Assembly: GCA_031265765.1 (NCBI GenBank)
Contig: JAISCE010000005.1
Span: 1-41,642, forward strand
Direction of reading: 5' to 3'
Source: Azoarcus sp.
Lineage (GTDB): Bacteria > Pseudomonadota > Gammaproteobacteria > Burkholderiales > Rhodocyclaceae
Length of the DNA stretch: 41,642 bases
Shown: one piece after another, positions 20,033-30,700 of the stretch
Position numbering within the stretch: position 1 is the stretch's first letter
Layout of the letters: each line of letters opens with the position of its first letter
Notes under the pieces: generated by a model
Databases searched by the model: none
What the model saw: the letters and a program-made list of their open reading frames with translations, nothing else
Told to the model about the DNA's origin: nothing
Program-made: the position numbers and the translations under genes

Positions 20033-21571
20033 TCAAGCCCAGCTTTTCTTGAACTCGGCAATCGCGGCAGCCAAGGTTTGTTCGGCGTCGGCGTCCAACT
20101 CGCGCTTTTCCAGGATGCCGGAAACAAGCGCGGCATGCTGCGTCTTGATGTATTGCAGCAAGCCTGCCTCGAAAGCCAGTACGCGGGAACCCTCGATGTC
20201 GTCGAAATGGCCGTTGTTGACCGCATAGAGGACGATGCCCATTTCGGCGATCGACATCGGCGAGTATTGCGGCTGCTTCATCAACTCGGTGACGCGGCGG
20301 CCGCGTTCGAGTTGCTTGCGGGTGGCGTCGTCGAGATCGGAGGCGAACTGTGCGAAAGCGGCCAGTTCGCGGTACTGCGCGAGGTCGGTACGGATGCCGC
20401 CAGAGAGCTTCTTGATGACCTTGGTCTGGGCCGCGCCGCCGACGCGGGACACCGAGATGCCGGCGTTGATCGCGGGACGGATGCCGGCGTTGAACAGGTC
20501 GGTTTCGAGGAAGATCTGCCCATCGGTGATGGAGATGACGTTGGTCGGCACGAAGGCGGACACGTCGCCGGCCTGGGTTTCGATGATCGGCAGCGCGGTG
20601 AGCGAGCCGGTCTTGCCCTTGACTTCGCCGCGGGTGAACTTTTCGACGTAGGCGGCGTTGACCCGCGCCGCGCGCTCCAGCAGGCGGGAGGGGAGGTAGA
20701 ACACATCGCCCGGATAGGCTTCGCGGCCCGGCGGACGGCGCAGGAGGAGCGAAACCTGGCGATACGCCCATGCCTGCTTGGTGAGGTCGTCGTAGACGAT
20801 GAGCGCGTCCTGTCCGCGATCGCGGAAGTATTCACCCATCGTGCAACCCGCGTAGGCCGCGAGGTATTGCATGGCGGCGGATTCGGAGGCGGTAGCCGCG
20901 ACGACGATGGTATATTCCATCGCGCCGTGTTCCTGGAGCTTGCGCACCACGTTGGCGACGGTCGATGCCTTCTGGCCGATCGCCACGTAGACGCAGAAAA
21001 CATCCTGGCCCTTCTGGTTGATGATGGTGTCGACCGCAACCGCCGTCTTGCCGGTCTGGCGGTCGCCGATGATGAGTTCGCGCTGGCCGCGCCCGATGGG
21101 CACCATCGCATCGATGGACTTCAGGCCGGTCTGCACGGGTTGCGACACGGATTGCCGCGAGATGACGCCGGGGGCGACCTTTTCGATCTTGTCGGTGAGC
21201 TTGGCTTCGATCGGGCCTTTGCCGTCGATCGGCTGCCCGAGGGCATCGACTACGCGACCGATCAGTTCGGGGCCGATGGGCACTTCGAGGATGCGCCCGG
21301 TCGTCTTGACGGCGTCGCCTTCGATGATGTGCTCGTATTCGCCGAGCACGACCGCGCCAACCGAATCGCGTTCGAGGTTGAGCGCCAGGCCGAAGGTATT
21401 GCCGGGGAACTCCAGCATTTCGCCCTGCATCGCATCCGCCAGGCCATGGATGCGGCAGATGCCGTCGGTGACGGATACCACCGTGCCTTCGTTGCGCGAA
21501 GTCGCGGCAAGTTGCAGATTCTGGATCCGGCTCTTTATCAGGTCGCTGATTTCAGAGGGGTTGAGTTGCAT
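20033..21571 (-). CDS. atpA: ATP synthase F1 alpha subunit
   Basis: The 512-residue non-catalytic nucleotide-binding subunit has Walker A GDRQTGKT at 169-176, [16 protein letters not shown], the [16 protein letters not shown] block and the [23 protein letters not shown] signature. The N-terminus [16 protein letters not shown] is standard. The ATG follows GGAG by 8 bases. Confidence 0.98.
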   Translation of the reverse strand: MQLNPSEISDLIKSRIQNLQLAATSRNEGTVVSVTDGICRIHGLADAMQGEMLEFPGNTFGLALNLERDSVGAVVLGEYEHIIEGDAVKTTGRILEVPIGPELIGRVVDALGQPIDGKGPIEAKLTDKIEKVAPGVISRQSVSQPVQTGLKSIDAMVPIGRGQRELIIGDRQTGKTAVAVDTIINQKGQDVFCVYVAIGQKASTVANVVRKLQEHGAMEYTIVVAATASESAAMQYLAAYAGCTMGEYFRDRGQDALIVYDDLTKQAWAYRQVSLLLRRPPGREAYPGDVFYLPSRLLERAARVNAAYVEKFTRGEVKGKTGSLTALPIIETQAGDVSAFVPTNVISITDGQIFLETDLFNAGIRPAINAGISVSRVGGAAQTKVIKKLSGGIRTDLAQYRELAAFAQFASDLDDATRKQLERGRRVTELMKQPQYSPMSIAEMGIVLYAVNNGHFDDIEGSRVLAFEAGLLQYIKTQHAALVSGILEKRELDADAEQTLAAAIAEFKKSWA

Positions 21572-21582
21572 TGCGATAACTC

Positions 21583-22116
21583 CTAGTTCTTGAGCGCGGC
21601 GGCCATGCTCGCGAGCTTGCCGCGAACCGAGGCGTCGATGACTTCGTCGCCGATGGCGATGCGCACCCCGCCGATGAGTTCGGGGTCGATGGTGACGGTC
21701 GCATCGATGCGAGCCTTGAAGCGGGCTTCGAGGTCGGCCTTGAGCGACGACAGCGCGGCATCGTCGAGCGGAAAAGCGGAAGCGATCCTGGCTTCCAGCA
21801 CGCCTTCGTGCGCGTTTTTCAGAACGACGAACAGGTCGCGGATCTCGGGAAGCACTTGCAGCCGTTCGTTATCGACGAGGACGCGGACGAAGTTCTGCTG
21901 CTCGGCGGTCAGCTTGCCCGCCACTTCCAGTACCAGCCCGGCAAGCCGGTCGGCGGACAGGCCGGGATCGGCGATGCACGTCTGCATGCCGGCGTCGCCC
22001 GCGATGGCGGCGAGCCGATCCAGGGCTTCCGACCATGACGCCAGCGCGCCAGCCCCCTGGGCCAACTCGAAAGCGGCATCGGCGTAAGGGCGCGCGAGGG
22101 TGACGTTCTCGGCCAT
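21583..22116 (-). CDS. atpH: ATP synthase F1 delta subunit
   Basis: This 177-residue peripheral-stalk subunit joins F1 to subunit b. [15 protein letters not shown] and the C-terminal [29 protein letters not shown] are OSCP/delta signatures. It starts 3 bases after atpF ends, so its ribosome site lies within the atpF 3' end. Confidence 0.96.
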   Translation of the reverse strand: MAENVTLARPYADAAFELAQGAGALASWSEALDRLAAIAGDAGMQTCIADPGLSADRLAGLVLEVAGKLTAEQQNFVRVLVDNERLQVLPEIRDLFVVLKNAHEGVLEARIASAFPLDDAALSSLKADLEARFKARIDATVTIDPELIGGVRIAIGDEVIDASVRGKLASMAAALKN

Positions 22117-22119
22117 GAT

Positions 22120-22593
22120 TTATCGAAGTTCCTGTTTCAGATTGGCAAGCAGGTCGGCATGCGCCTTGGGGTCGATCTCGCGGCGCAGTATCTTCTCGGC
22201 GCCGGCGACGGCCAGCAGGGCGACTTGATCGCGCAGGGCGTCCCGGGCCTGCTGTGCGGCCAGGCCGGCTTCGGCCAGCGCGGCTTCCCGGGCCTGGGCG
22301 ACGATGCGCGCGGCTTCGGCACGGGCGTCCTCGGCCTTTTCGCTGGCCTGCCGCTCGGCATTGGCGCGTATCTCGCCCGCCTTTTCGCGGGCCGTGCGCA
22401 ATTCCTCGATGGCTCTTTTGTCGGCCAGCGCCAGATCGGACTTCGCCTTTTCCGCGGCGGCCAGTCCGTCGGCGATTTTCTTCGCGCGCTCGTCCAGCGC
22501 CTTCACGATGGGCGGCCACACGAATTTCATCGTGAATCCCCCGAGGATGAGGAAGACGACGAGTTGGAAAAACAAGGTGGCGTTCAGGTTCAC
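22120..22593 (-). CDS. atpF: ATP synthase Fo subunit b
   Basis: The 157-residue protein has one N-terminal membrane helix ([27 protein letters not shown]) followed by a long charged Ala/Glu/Lys coiled coil that makes the peripheral stalk. The start is GTG (22593) with GAGGAC upstream. Length and layout are standard. Confidence 0.96.
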   Translation of the reverse strand: MNLNATLFFQLVVFLILGGFTMKFVWPPIVKALDERAKKIADGLAAAEKAKSDLALADKRAIEELRTAREKAGEIRANAERQASEKAEDARAEAARIVAQAREAALAEAGLAAQQARDALRDQVALLAVAGAEKILRREIDPKAHADLLANLKQELR

Positions 22594-22633
22594 GGTTCTT
22601 GTCCTCGATAACGGTTGGAGGCGCGCGAACCCA

Positions 22634-22888
<255 letters not shown>

Positions 22889-22969
22889 TTAGAGAAACAG
22901 AAACAATGACAATGCGGTTGAGGCTGAAACAGACAACAAGCGGAAGAATCCGCGGCTACGACACCGGAA

Positions 22970-23827
22970 TCAGTGTTCTTCATGCGCCTGGCCGATGTAG
23001 ACAAGGGTCAGCATCATGAAGATGAACGCCTGAAGCAGGATGATAAGAATATGGAAAATGGCCCATGCGGTACCGGCCAGCACATGCCCGGCGGCAAGCA
23101 GGACGCCCGTGGCGGAAACCGTCCATGCGCCGCCCATCAGCGCGATGAGCATGAATACCAGTTCGCCCGCGTACATGTTGCCGAACAGCCGCATGCCGTG
23201 CGAAATGGTCTTGGCCAGGAACTCGATGATCTGCATGAGGAAGTTCACCGGCCACAGTACGGGATGCGCCCCGAACGGCGCGGTGAAAAGCTCGTGCGCC
23301 CAGCCCGCCACGCCCTTGATCTTGACGTTGTAGTACAGGCAGAGCAACAGCACGCCGATGGACATGCCGAGCGTGGCCGAAAGGTCGGCGGTCGGCACCA
23401 CGCGCATGAAGGCGTGCGGATCGTGCGTCCCCTGCTGCCAGAGCATGGGCAGCAGATCGACCGGCAGCAGATCCATCGCGTTCATGAAGAAAATCCACAC
23501 GAACACGGTCAGCGCCAGCGGCGCGACGAAGCGGCGCGACTCGGCGCTGTGGATGATGCCCTTGGCTTGGTCGGAGACCATTTCGACGAGCATTTCGATG
23601 CTGCCCTGGAAGCGCCCCGGCACGCCGGAAGTCGCCCTGCGCGCCGCCAGCCACAACAGGAATACGGTAAGAAGCCCAAGCCCGACGGAGTAGAACAGGG
23701 TGTCGTAATTGACGACCAGCGGGTCGATGATGTCTTTCTGCTTTTCGCCAAGGCTGTTGAGGTGGGTGAGGTGGTGGACGATGTACTCGCCCGGATTGGG
23801 CGCTGCTGCTGCGTGCTCAGTAGCCAT
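22970..23827 (-). CDS. atpB: ATP synthase Fo subunit a
   Basis: The 285-residue membrane subunit forms the proton half-channels. [19 protein letters not shown] and the helix containing the essential arginine ([24 protein letters not shown]) are clear. ATG 23827 ([10 protein letters not shown]) with GGTGA upstream was preferred to an upstream start that would extend into atpI. It starts 3 bases after the atpI stop. Confidence 0.96.
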   Translation of the reverse strand: MATEHAAAAPNPGEYIVHHLTHLNSLGEKQKDIIDPLVVNYDTLFYSVGLGLLTVFLLWLAARRATSGVPGRFQGSIEMLVEMVSDQAKGIIHSAESRRFVAPLALTVFVWIFFMNAMDLLPVDLLPMLWQQGTHDPHAFMRVVPTADLSATLGMSIGVLLLCLYYNVKIKGVAGWAHELFTAPFGAHPVLWPVNFLMQIIEFLAKTISHGMRLFGNMYAGELVFMLIALMGGAWTVSATGVLLAAGHVLAGTAWAIFHILIILLQAFIFMMLTLVYIGQAHEEH

Positions 23828-23829
23828 GT

Positions 23830-24171
23830 TCAGGTCTTCACCAAAAATGCAAACAAATTCGCCTTCAGCGCCAACACCAGCCCGGCCAGGAAAGCGCCCC
23901 AATGGACATCCCCGTATACCGCCGCCGTCAGCGCGAGCAGTCCCGCGACCGAAACGAGCTTGACCAGCTCGCCCGCGACGAAGGCCGTCACTTTAACACG
24001 CTCTTGGCGGTCGTACGCCATGAAAAGCCGCCAGGCGAAGAAGCCGCTCGGTAATGCGTAGGCCAGACCGCCGCACATTGCGGACAGCGCGCCCCGCGCC
24101 CCGAAAAAAACCGCCGCTCCGACCGCTGCCAGGAACGTTGCGCCGAATTGCAGCAGAACAGTCCTGTGCAT
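23830..24171 (-). CDS. atpI: ATP synthase accessory protein AtpI
   Basis: This 113-residue hydrophobic protein has four predicted membrane segments and is first in the operon, the position of AtpI, which aids c-ring assembly and possibly Mg2+ uptake. [13 protein letters not shown] at 24171 has GGAG 5 bases upstream; upstream in-frame codons look non-coding. Family-level similarity is low, as is usual for AtpI. Confidence 0.88.
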   Translation of the reverse strand: MHRTVLLQFGATFLAAVGAAVFFGARGALSAMCGGLAYALPSGFFAWRLFMAYDRQERVKVTAFVAGELVKLVSVAGLLALTAAVYGDVHWGAFLAGLVLALKANLFAFLVKT

Positions 24172-24221
24172 CTTCTCTCCGTTGGCGCGCCGCTTGGCGG
24201 CGCGGCGACAAAACGCTCGAC

Positions 24222-24251
24222 ATCCTAGGGGAGACGCCCCCGTCAAGTCAA
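24222..24251 (-). promoter_or_regulatory. Candidate sigma-70 promoter of the atp operon
   Basis: On the minus strand TTGACT (24251-24246), an 18-base spacer and TAGGAT (24227-24222) precede atpI by about 50 bases. The rest of 24172-24460 shows no gene. Confidence 0.5.
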
Positions 24252-24460
24252 TCCTTGCCGGACATCGCCGGCGAATGGAAGGATCGTCGGGATTGCCGCG
24301 TCAAGCCCGGCCCGGTGTCGATCTCTCGGAAACCCGGCGCCGACGCCCTGCGCCTGGTGTGTCCCGGTTCTCACGCCGGATTCAACCTGTGGCAAGCGGG
24401 AAGCCGTCCGGCGGCTTCACACAGCCCAGGGAAGCGCCGCGCTGCGGCCCGATGCCGGAT

Positions 24461-24940
24461 TCAGGCGCTACCGAGAATGCGCCCGCTGCCAGTCGGGCGC
24501 GAATGTCCGCCCGCATCGTAGAGCGGCGCTTCGTCGGCGGCGGAAAGCAACACGGACAGGGCGGTCTGATTATGCCGCATGCGTTCGGCGATCAATTGTC
24601 CGTTGATGGCGTTGTACTCGCGCGCCTGCGCGGCAAATGCGAGCGCCTCGTCCCAACGCGCGAGCACTTTTGGCAACCTGCCGCAAAATGCGCGCAGCGC
24701 GGCGTCGGCGTTGGCGAAACCGCAACGCGCCAGCAGCATCGCTCGATCATCGTGCAGGCGCTGCAATTGGCGGTAACGCTCGTTCTTCTCCTCGGTCAAG
24801 GGCAGCAGCCCGTCGGTATCGCCGGAGATGAGCAAGGATCTCTCGCGTTCGAGAAGATCGAGGAATTCCCTGAGCTGGCCTGCCTCGGCTTCGACCAAGA
24901 AAGCGAGGCGCTGGAGTTCGGCGGGGGCGGGAGTCTGCAT
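24461..24940 (-). CDS. flgN: Flagellar FlgK/FlgL export chaperone FlgN
   Basis: This 159-residue, mostly helical cytosolic protein has FlgN-type features: LLERERSLLISGDTDGLLPLTEEKNERYRQL in the first half and YNAINGQLIAERMRHNQTALSVLL...PLYDAGGHS near the end. FlgN keeps hook-filament junction proteins FlgK and FlgL export-competent. It lies after flgM but a strong terminator lies between them. flgK and flgL are not in the window. Confidence 0.88.
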   Translation of the reverse strand: MQTPAPAELQRLAFLVEAEAGQLREFLDLLERERSLLISGDTDGLLPLTEEKNERYRQLQRLHDDRAMLLARCGFANADAALRAFCGRLPKVLARWDEALAFAAQAREYNAINGQLIAERMRHNQTALSVLLSAADEAPLYDAGGHSRPTGSGRILGSA

Positions 24941-25015
24941 GGCGGCACCGAAGAAAAGATGAAAGGACGAGACCTCTCAAGCATCATCCGTGCCAGGGCA
25001 AGCGCGGCGGCAGGC

Positions 25016-25058
25016 AAAAAAATGGCGGGAATTGCGTCACTGCCGCGCAATTCCCGCC
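25016..25058 (-). terminator. Strong terminator between flgM and flgN
   Basis: A perfect 13-bp stem (25024-25036 with 25046-25058) with a 9-base loop is followed on the minus strand by seven T residues (plus-strand A7 at 25016-25022). It would end the flgM transcript before flgN, leaving flgN to read-through or another promoter. Confidence 0.85.
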
Positions 25059-25073
25059 GTGGCCGCCGGCTAT

Positions 25074-25376
25074 TCAGATACGGTCGGCCTGGTTATCGAG
25101 CATTTGCCGCACCTCGGCAAGCAATCCGTCGGCAATGCGGTTGGCGTCGATCTGGAAGCGGCCATCGCGGATGGCCTGTTTGATTTCTTCTATGCGCTTG
25201 CCGTCGACTTCCGGCGTTTCCGCCAGCGCGGCTTCGGCCTTTTGCAAAGTCGAAGCCAGCGGCGACAACTGTACACTTTCCCCTGTATTGGCCTTGGGAA
25301 CCGCCGAACCGGGGCGCGCATGCGCCTCATTGACATGAGCGGGGCCAGGTGGCTTGCCCAGGCTCTCGATTTTCAT
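25074..25376 (-). CDS. flgM: Anti-sigma-28 factor FlgM
   Basis: The 100-residue protein binds FliA (sigma-28) and is exported when the hook is complete. The N-terminus MKIESLGKPPGPAHVNE and the C-terminal helices (VDGKRIEEIKQAIRDGRFQIDANRIADGLLAEVRQML) are typical; the latter binds sigma. ATG 25376 was chosen because family members begin here, with GGAG 9 bases upstream. A FliA promoter lies 40 bases before it, giving the usual autoregulatory loop. Confidence 0.93.
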   Translation of the reverse strand: MKIESLGKPPGPAHVNEAHARPGSAVPKANTGESVQLSPLASTLQKAEAALAETPEVDGKRIEEIKQAIRDGRFQIDANRIADGLLAEVRQMLDNQADRI

Positions 25377-25415
25377 GATGTAGACTCCGGGGAAAGAATA
25401 GAGAGAGTGCCTCAT

Positions 25416-25442
25416 GCTACGGCAGGGGATAGAGAAACTTTA
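25416..25442 (-). promoter_or_regulatory. FliA (sigma-28) promoter of flgM
   Basis: On the minus strand TAAAGTTT (25442-25435), an 11-base spacer and GCCGTAGC (25423-25416) match TAAAGTTT-N11-GCCGATAA closely, with the -35 element perfect. Confidence 0.85.
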
Positions 25443-25492
25443 GCGCGTCCGCAAAAAAACGGCGGCCCGTTGTTTTGCGCGCCATTTCCCTG

Positions 25493-26326
25493 TCAATTGG
25501 CGATTTCCACCGTGCCATCGGTGCGCGCCGTGCCGGTGACGACGCGATTGTCCGGCAACCGCAGCTTCACCGCCTCGCCCGGCGCGGCGGAATTCAGGGC
25601 GCGTCCCGCGTTCGACACCTGGAACCCCGCGCCGTGGCTGAAAACAGTCACCTCGCTACCTTGCCGCACGACGGCGGGCGTGCGCAACATTCGGGTCTGC
25701 AAGGGGCGATCCTTGGCGAGCGCATAGCGGGTGTGGCGGCCCGTCGCCTGACTGGGATCGGTGAGCACATCGCCGGGCAGGGCGGCCAGATCGCCGCGCC
25801 GGAAGCCGAGATCGTCGGGGCCGATGATTTGCCCGGCGCGCAGGGGTTGAACAGTCACGACATAATCGGCGGTCACTTTTACCCGCGCCTGGAGATAGAC
25901 CGTCCACGCCACCGGCCTTTCGCAGCGGATACCGATACTGAAGGCTCCCCAGGGGCGCGTCGACGCGGGCAAGAATGCGGACGGCGCTTCGCAGGGCGGA
26001 AGCTGATTGGCGGGATCGAGCGGCCCGACTTCGATAGCGATATCCCCGGCAAGCCCTTCTGTTTGCGCCTCGATGAACGCGCGGGCGGCAGTTTCGACGG
26101 CTGCGGGCGGCTGCCGCGCGGCAAGGTTTGCCGTAGCGGCAAATGCGGCAAGCGCGGCAAGCCAGCGGAGGAGGGCGCGCGTTGCCGAGGCTGGCGCAAT
26201 GGCGATCGCGCCGTCTTGCCTTGCCCCGTTTTTGCCGCCGGAAATGTCAATACCAAAGCGCATGGCATCCAGAAGCCTCGCGGCGGTGTCCATGGCATGG
26301 ATAGTATTGTTCGCAAGACCATCCAT
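25493..26326 (-). CDS. flgA: Flagellar P-ring assembly chaperone FlgA
   Basis: The 277-residue periplasmic protein helps FlgI form the P ring. The C-terminal SAF/ChapFlgA region is clear: LRAGQIIGPDDLGFRRGDLAALPGDVL, GRHTRYALAKDRPLQTRML, VVRQGSEVTVFSHGAGFQVSNAGRALNSAAPGEAVKLRLPDNRVVTGTA. The export signal (RALLRWLAALAAFAATANLAA) begins only at about residue 50, an unusually long leader, so translation may start lower down (ATG 26263) although no better ribosome site was found. It is upstream of flgM. Confidence 0.9.
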   Translation of the reverse strand: MDGLANNTIHAMDTAARLLDAMRFGIDISGGKNGARQDGAIAIAPASATRALLRWLAALAAFAATANLAARQPPAAVETAARAFIEAQTEGLAGDIAIEVGPLDPANQLPPCEAPSAFLPASTRPWGAFSIGIRCERPVAWTVYLQARVKVTADYVVTVQPLRAGQIIGPDDLGFRRGDLAALPGDVLTDPSQATGRHTRYALAKDRPLQTRMLRTPAVVRQGSEVTVFSHGAGFQVSNAGRALNSAAPGEAVKLRLPDNRVVTGTARTDGTVEIAN

Positions 26327-26364
26327 CAAGCGCCTTTGCGGTAAACCGGGAAATATGCCGCGCG

Positions 26365-26384
26365 CCGCCGGACGCCTCCGGCGG
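26365..26384. repeat. 8-bp inverted repeat upstream of flgA
   Basis: CCGCCGGA and TCCGGCGG with a 4-base loop lie between divergent flgA and the toxin gene. No T-run; possibly an operator or a leader hairpin of flgA. Confidence 0.35.
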
Positions 26385-26417
26385 GGGGACGGCTTTCCGC
26401 CCTGCGCGTTATCGAGG

Positions 26418-26446
26418 TTGATGGCAAGCTTGTCTCGTCGTAGTTT
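26418..26446 (+). promoter_or_regulatory. Weak candidate promoter of the toxin-antitoxin pair
   Basis: TTGATG (26418-26423), a 17-base spacer and TAGTTT (26441-26446) precede the toxin ATG by 19 bases in an AT-rich stretch. The -10 match is poor. Confidence 0.25.
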
Positions 26447-26464
26447 ATAGATTACACTTCCCGC

Positions 26465-26761
26465 ATGATCGAGTTGAAGCAGACTGAAACCTTCCGCAAG
26501 TGGCGGGCGAAGCTCAAGGATGAGCGCGCCCGCGCCGCCATCGCGTTACGCCTGGCTCGGCTGGCCTATGGCCATGCCGGCGACGCCGCGCCGGTGGGCA
26601 AGGGCGTCAGCGAGCTTCGCATTCATTATGGCCCCGGCTACCGGGTGTATTTCCAGCGGCGCGGTGACACGATCGTCGTCCTGCTGTGCGGTGGCGACAA
26701 AGGATCGCAGATGCGCGACATCGAGACCGCGCTGCGCCTCGCCGATGAATGGAAGGAATGA
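26465..26761 (+). CDS. RelE/ParE-family toxin (addiction module killer protein)
   Basis: The 98-residue protein has the family pattern MIELKQTETFRKWRAKLKDERARAAIALRLARLAYGHAGDAAPVGKGVSELRIHYGPGYRVYF and a C-terminal LLCGGDKGSQMRDIETALRLADEW. Toxins of this TIGR02683-type group precede their antitoxin, as here, and act on translating mRNA or gyrase. The gene starts the accessory block between flgA and flgB. The next ATG follows its stop by one base. Confidence 0.9.
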   Translation: MIELKQTETFRKWRAKLKDERARAAIALRLARLAYGHAGDAAPVGKGVSELRIHYGPGYRVYFQRRGDTIVVLLCGGDKGSQMRDIETALRLADEWKE

Positions 26762-26762
26762 C

Positions 26763-27056
26763 ATGACCGAAAAGCTGACTACCTACGATCCAGCCGAGGA
26801 TTTGACCTCCGGCCAGGCTATCGCCGATTTCATGGCCGGTGCGTTCGAGACGAACGATCCGGGATTCATCGCCCATGCGCTGGGCGTCGTCGCCCGCGCC
26901 AAGGGCATGACGCAGATCGCCAGCCAGACCGGCCTGTCGCGCGAACAACTCTACCGTTCGTTCAGCGCCGAAGGCAACCCGACGTTGCGCACGATGCTGG
27001 CCGTAATGAAGGCGCTTGGAATCGAACTGTCCGCAAAACTTGCTTCAGTTCATTGA
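26763..27056 (+). CDS. HTH-type antitoxin (addiction module antidote)
   Basis: The 97-residue protein begins MTEKLTTYDPAEDLTSGQAIADFMAGAFETNDPGFIAHALGVVARAKGMTQIASQTGLSREQLYRSFSAEGNPTLRTMLAVMKALGIELS, matching TIGR02684-type antidotes with a lambda-repressor-like helix-turn-helix (MTQIASQTGLSREQLYRSF). It should neutralise the preceding toxin and repress the operon. No terminator was seen after it. Confidence 0.92.
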   Translation: MTEKLTTYDPAEDLTSGQAIADFMAGAFETNDPGFIAHALGVVARAKGMTQIASQTGLSREQLYRSFSAEGNPTLRTMLAVMKALGIELSAKLASVH

Positions 27057-27736
27057 GGCGATGGCCCTGGGCCGCCGGTTGATTGATGCAGGCGATTCAA
27101 CCGTCGCGGATCGGCCTAGAACCGCGAACAACGCGGGCATCGCCCGAGACCGCCGTCTCCCCCGATGACTTCGACCGGGCGGCCTGCCGGTCGTTGCGCC
27201 CATTATTCCGTTCATGAATTTGCACCGCTGACGCGACAACGAAACGACCGGCGGAAAGTGCTGCGCTTTTCCGCACTGCGGGCTTCCCGCCGCCAAGGCT
27301 TGCGTGCGATTTTCCCGTTTCGTGAGTCTCCCCCCTTTCTCTCTCGCCCGCGCTCCGGCGATGCCTTTCCACGTCCGTTCCAGAGTGAATATGACACACC
27401 CGATGCGCTGTCACGGCGATATTCCGGTATGCCGAGAAAAAGTTCCTCGGTGTCTTTACGTCCCGGTATGAGTATGACACAGCGTAGTTTCCGTGGTGGC
27501 GAAACGCCTGTTTCGTGATGTTTTTGGCGGATAAACCATTGATTTGTAAAGTCTACGCTTATTTTTGAAACTCATGGTGGTCGACGCGCGGGCATGAATG
27601 CATGGCATGTCACTCGGATAGGTCGTTCTTCCGCGGCAGCGGACGGAGAGAGACCGTCGCCGGTTGTGTCCGCGGTTTCCGTTTGTGCGAAGGCGTGCGG
27701 CGGCGTGACCGCTGCGCCGACAGAAGGGGGTGTGAA
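27057..27736. promoter_or_regulatory. Long gene-free region upstream of the autotransporter
   Basis: No credible gene lies in these 680 bases. TATGACACA occurs twice (27390-27398 and 27473-27481), the first followed by TGTCA to make a TGACA...TGTCA dyad. A 7-bp hairpin (27251-27257 with 27268-27274) is present. No convincing sigma-70 promoter was found; AT-rich sequence at about 27540-27575 is the best place for one. Confidence 0.3.
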
Positions 27737-30700
27737 ATGAGGACGATTGGCGAAAAAAAACTTGCCGGCAATTTCTACGGCGCCCGCTTGCAGGATGTGG
27801 TGCAGAACTTCGGTGTGTTCCTGTTGTTGTCCGGGCTGCTCATTCCTGTTGCGGCGTTCGCGCAGGTGGGAAACAGAAGCACGTTGAATAGTGCTGTCGC
27901 GGCAGGTAACACGGTTACGCTTTCCGGTCCCGGCTTTACCTTCGGGAATAATGAAACAGCTGTTTTAATCACACATCCAACCATCCTTCGCGGCAATGTG
28001 ACCAACAATTTTCCGGTCAGCATCTTTAACTTGTCTGGCGACCTTCTATCGAATGTCAACGCCAAAAAGACGGATACGGCCAGTGTACTTGCCGGACTGA
28101 TTACAGGCCGGGTCGATGCTTTCAGTCTGCCTGCCAATCTGGTTTATATTGATGGAAGTAATGCTGCAAGAACGAAAGCAGTTGAGCTTTCCGACCAAAG
28201 TAAATGGCTGAATATTAGCATCGGCCAGACTTTGAGTTTGGAATACCTGTATTTCAAGGATGTTACAGTAGATAACAATATTTCCCCGGTTAAGCAGGGC
28301 ATGGTCAATGGGCTGATAGGCAATGTCAAAAATAACACGGTAGACATTTCCATGGGAAATTTGACAGGCAATGCTTTCAGTAATGTACACATCGTTCTTC
28401 GTGGAAAAGAAGACACGGATTATCTGGCAGGCGGCGGGGTTATCGGATTGCGTGCCACCGGGGAGTCGCACGCTGATTCGGCTTCCGCCGAGATAGGTAA
28501 CATTACCGGTAATGTTTTCAAGAACGTGAGCGTGTTGACCACGAGCTATGAGAATGGTGACACGGAGAGCGCCTATATCGAAGGCGGCGGCGTGATCGGT
28601 GTTGATGCGGTTTCCACGCCCGCTTCAGTGAAGGGGGATGCGTCGATCGACTTGCTGGACAGCAATCTCTTTACCGGCATCAAGGTGAAGTCGGACGATA
28701 TTATCCTGGGGGGTGGAGTGGTGGGCGTTAACAACAACAGCCAGATGTCTGATGACGCTGTTTACGCCAAAATCATTTCTGTTTCCAACAATATTTTTGG
28801 TAATGGAAGTAACGGCAGCATTGATGTAAGCAGCAAGTTTTCCCTGCGCGGCGGTGGGGTGATCGGTATCAATGGCCTTTCCAGTGCCGCTGTCGAGCTT
28901 GATGTGCTCAACAATAATGTTTTTGCCGGTATAGCCACGAGCACCAACAGCTATCTCAAGGGGGGGGGCATCGTCGGCTTGCAGAGCAATGACGGTGAGG
29001 TTGCCAAATGGAACAAAGATGAAGGAGAAGGAGAAGACATTAGCTATATTCCTGCCAATGGCGTTCGTACTTTCCTCGGCAACGCGAGCGGCAATCTCTT
29101 TTTGAATGCGCAGGTCAATGTCGGAAGTTATCTTTCCGGCGGCGGCATCGTCGGGTTGCGCGCCAACAATAGCATGGCCAGCCTCAACGGTTTGAGTGAT
29201 AACGTTTTCAAAGGTTTGACAGTCAAGGTGGGGACGGGGGGTAGCGGCGATCTTTCCGGCGGCGGCATCGTCGGGCTGTCCTCCAAAACGTGGGCAGGCC
29301 TGACCAATGTGGAAAACAATTACTTCGATGATTTGAACGTCGAGGTCACTGGCAAGCTGACAGGCGGCGGGATCATCGGGGTGGATGCGACGGATCAGAG
29401 TGGTGAAGATGCCAGTGTGATTGGGTTTGTAACGAACAATACCTTTACCAATCTCCATACCCAAATAGGCGGCGATATCACCGGCGGCGGCATCGTCGGC
29501 GCTCGTGCCGAGGCTGGTACAGCCGGCGCGATAGGTATTATGAAAAATCGCTTCGAGAAAGTCGTGACGACCACGACATCCGCCACATCCGCCGGCAACA
29601 TCGTCGGCGGCGGTATCGTCGGGGTCGATGCCGGAAGTGGGAATGCCCTGATTACGGATGTCGCGGACAACCAGTTCATCCAGCCGACCGTTACCGCGGG
29701 TGGCTATATTTTCGGCGGCGGCGTACTGGGTGTGCGCTCAAATAACGGGCTTGCCTATATCCAGGAAATCACCCGGAACGTATTCCAGGGCGCGAAAATC
29801 ACGGCGGGCACCTATATCAACGGCGGCGGCCTGATCGGTGTGACCGGCGATGTAGTGGACGACGATCATGAGCAGATTACCGGCATTGGTTTGCTTGAAA
29901 AAAGCGTGTTTACCGGCAATGAGGTGACGGCCAACAATGGGCAGATCATGGGTGGGGTGATATACAGCTACGGCAGTTTCATTCCCATGACCATCAGTGA
30001 CAGTTCCTTCACTGACAATACCTTTACGTCGACGATCAATAACAACACTGCTTATAAAGAGAGCAGTGCCCCAAGCGCCAAGGTATACGGCACTGTCACC
30101 GTGGATACCGGCCTGGCTGGCCCCGACCACCCTACCAATTATGCCAACACTCTGGAACTGACTGCCACTGGCGGCAACAGCACGGTATTCCGGAATAATC
30201 AGATAAAGGAGGGCGACGCTGCTTTGCGAACGAATTCCCTCTATTTCGGCAAGGTGATGAATATGGTTACCGGAGGAGAGGGGATTGAGGCAACCGATAA
30301 TCTCGCCCTGTCCGACGCGCATCTTATCGTTGCTCCGCAATCGGGCGGCACGGTGGCGCTCTACGATCCGATAGAGGTGAACCAGGATAATGGTAATGCT
30401 GACACCAACCGGAAATTCGCCATGACCGTGCGGGGCGCGGGCGAATTCCTCTGGGGCGGAGCGAACGTGTTCACTGCCAGCAACAGCTACACTGGCTCGA
30501 ACTACGTGGTAGATAACGTGGTACATTTTGAGTCCGGCAGCACTACCACCTTGCTTTCCGGCATGACGCTGGAAGCGTCGGCGCACGATGTCAACCTGAA
30601 TGCCGGTGGCCGCATCAATGTCATGGGCGCGAATAAGCTGACCGTCAATTCGGCGACGCTCAACGGCCATCTGCATTTCAACCTGGATGCCGCCACCGTG

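Noticed and set aside
24252-24460. Open frames between atpI and flgN on the plus strand
   Set aside because: No ribosome site, start or family similarity; composition is that of leader or spacer DNA.
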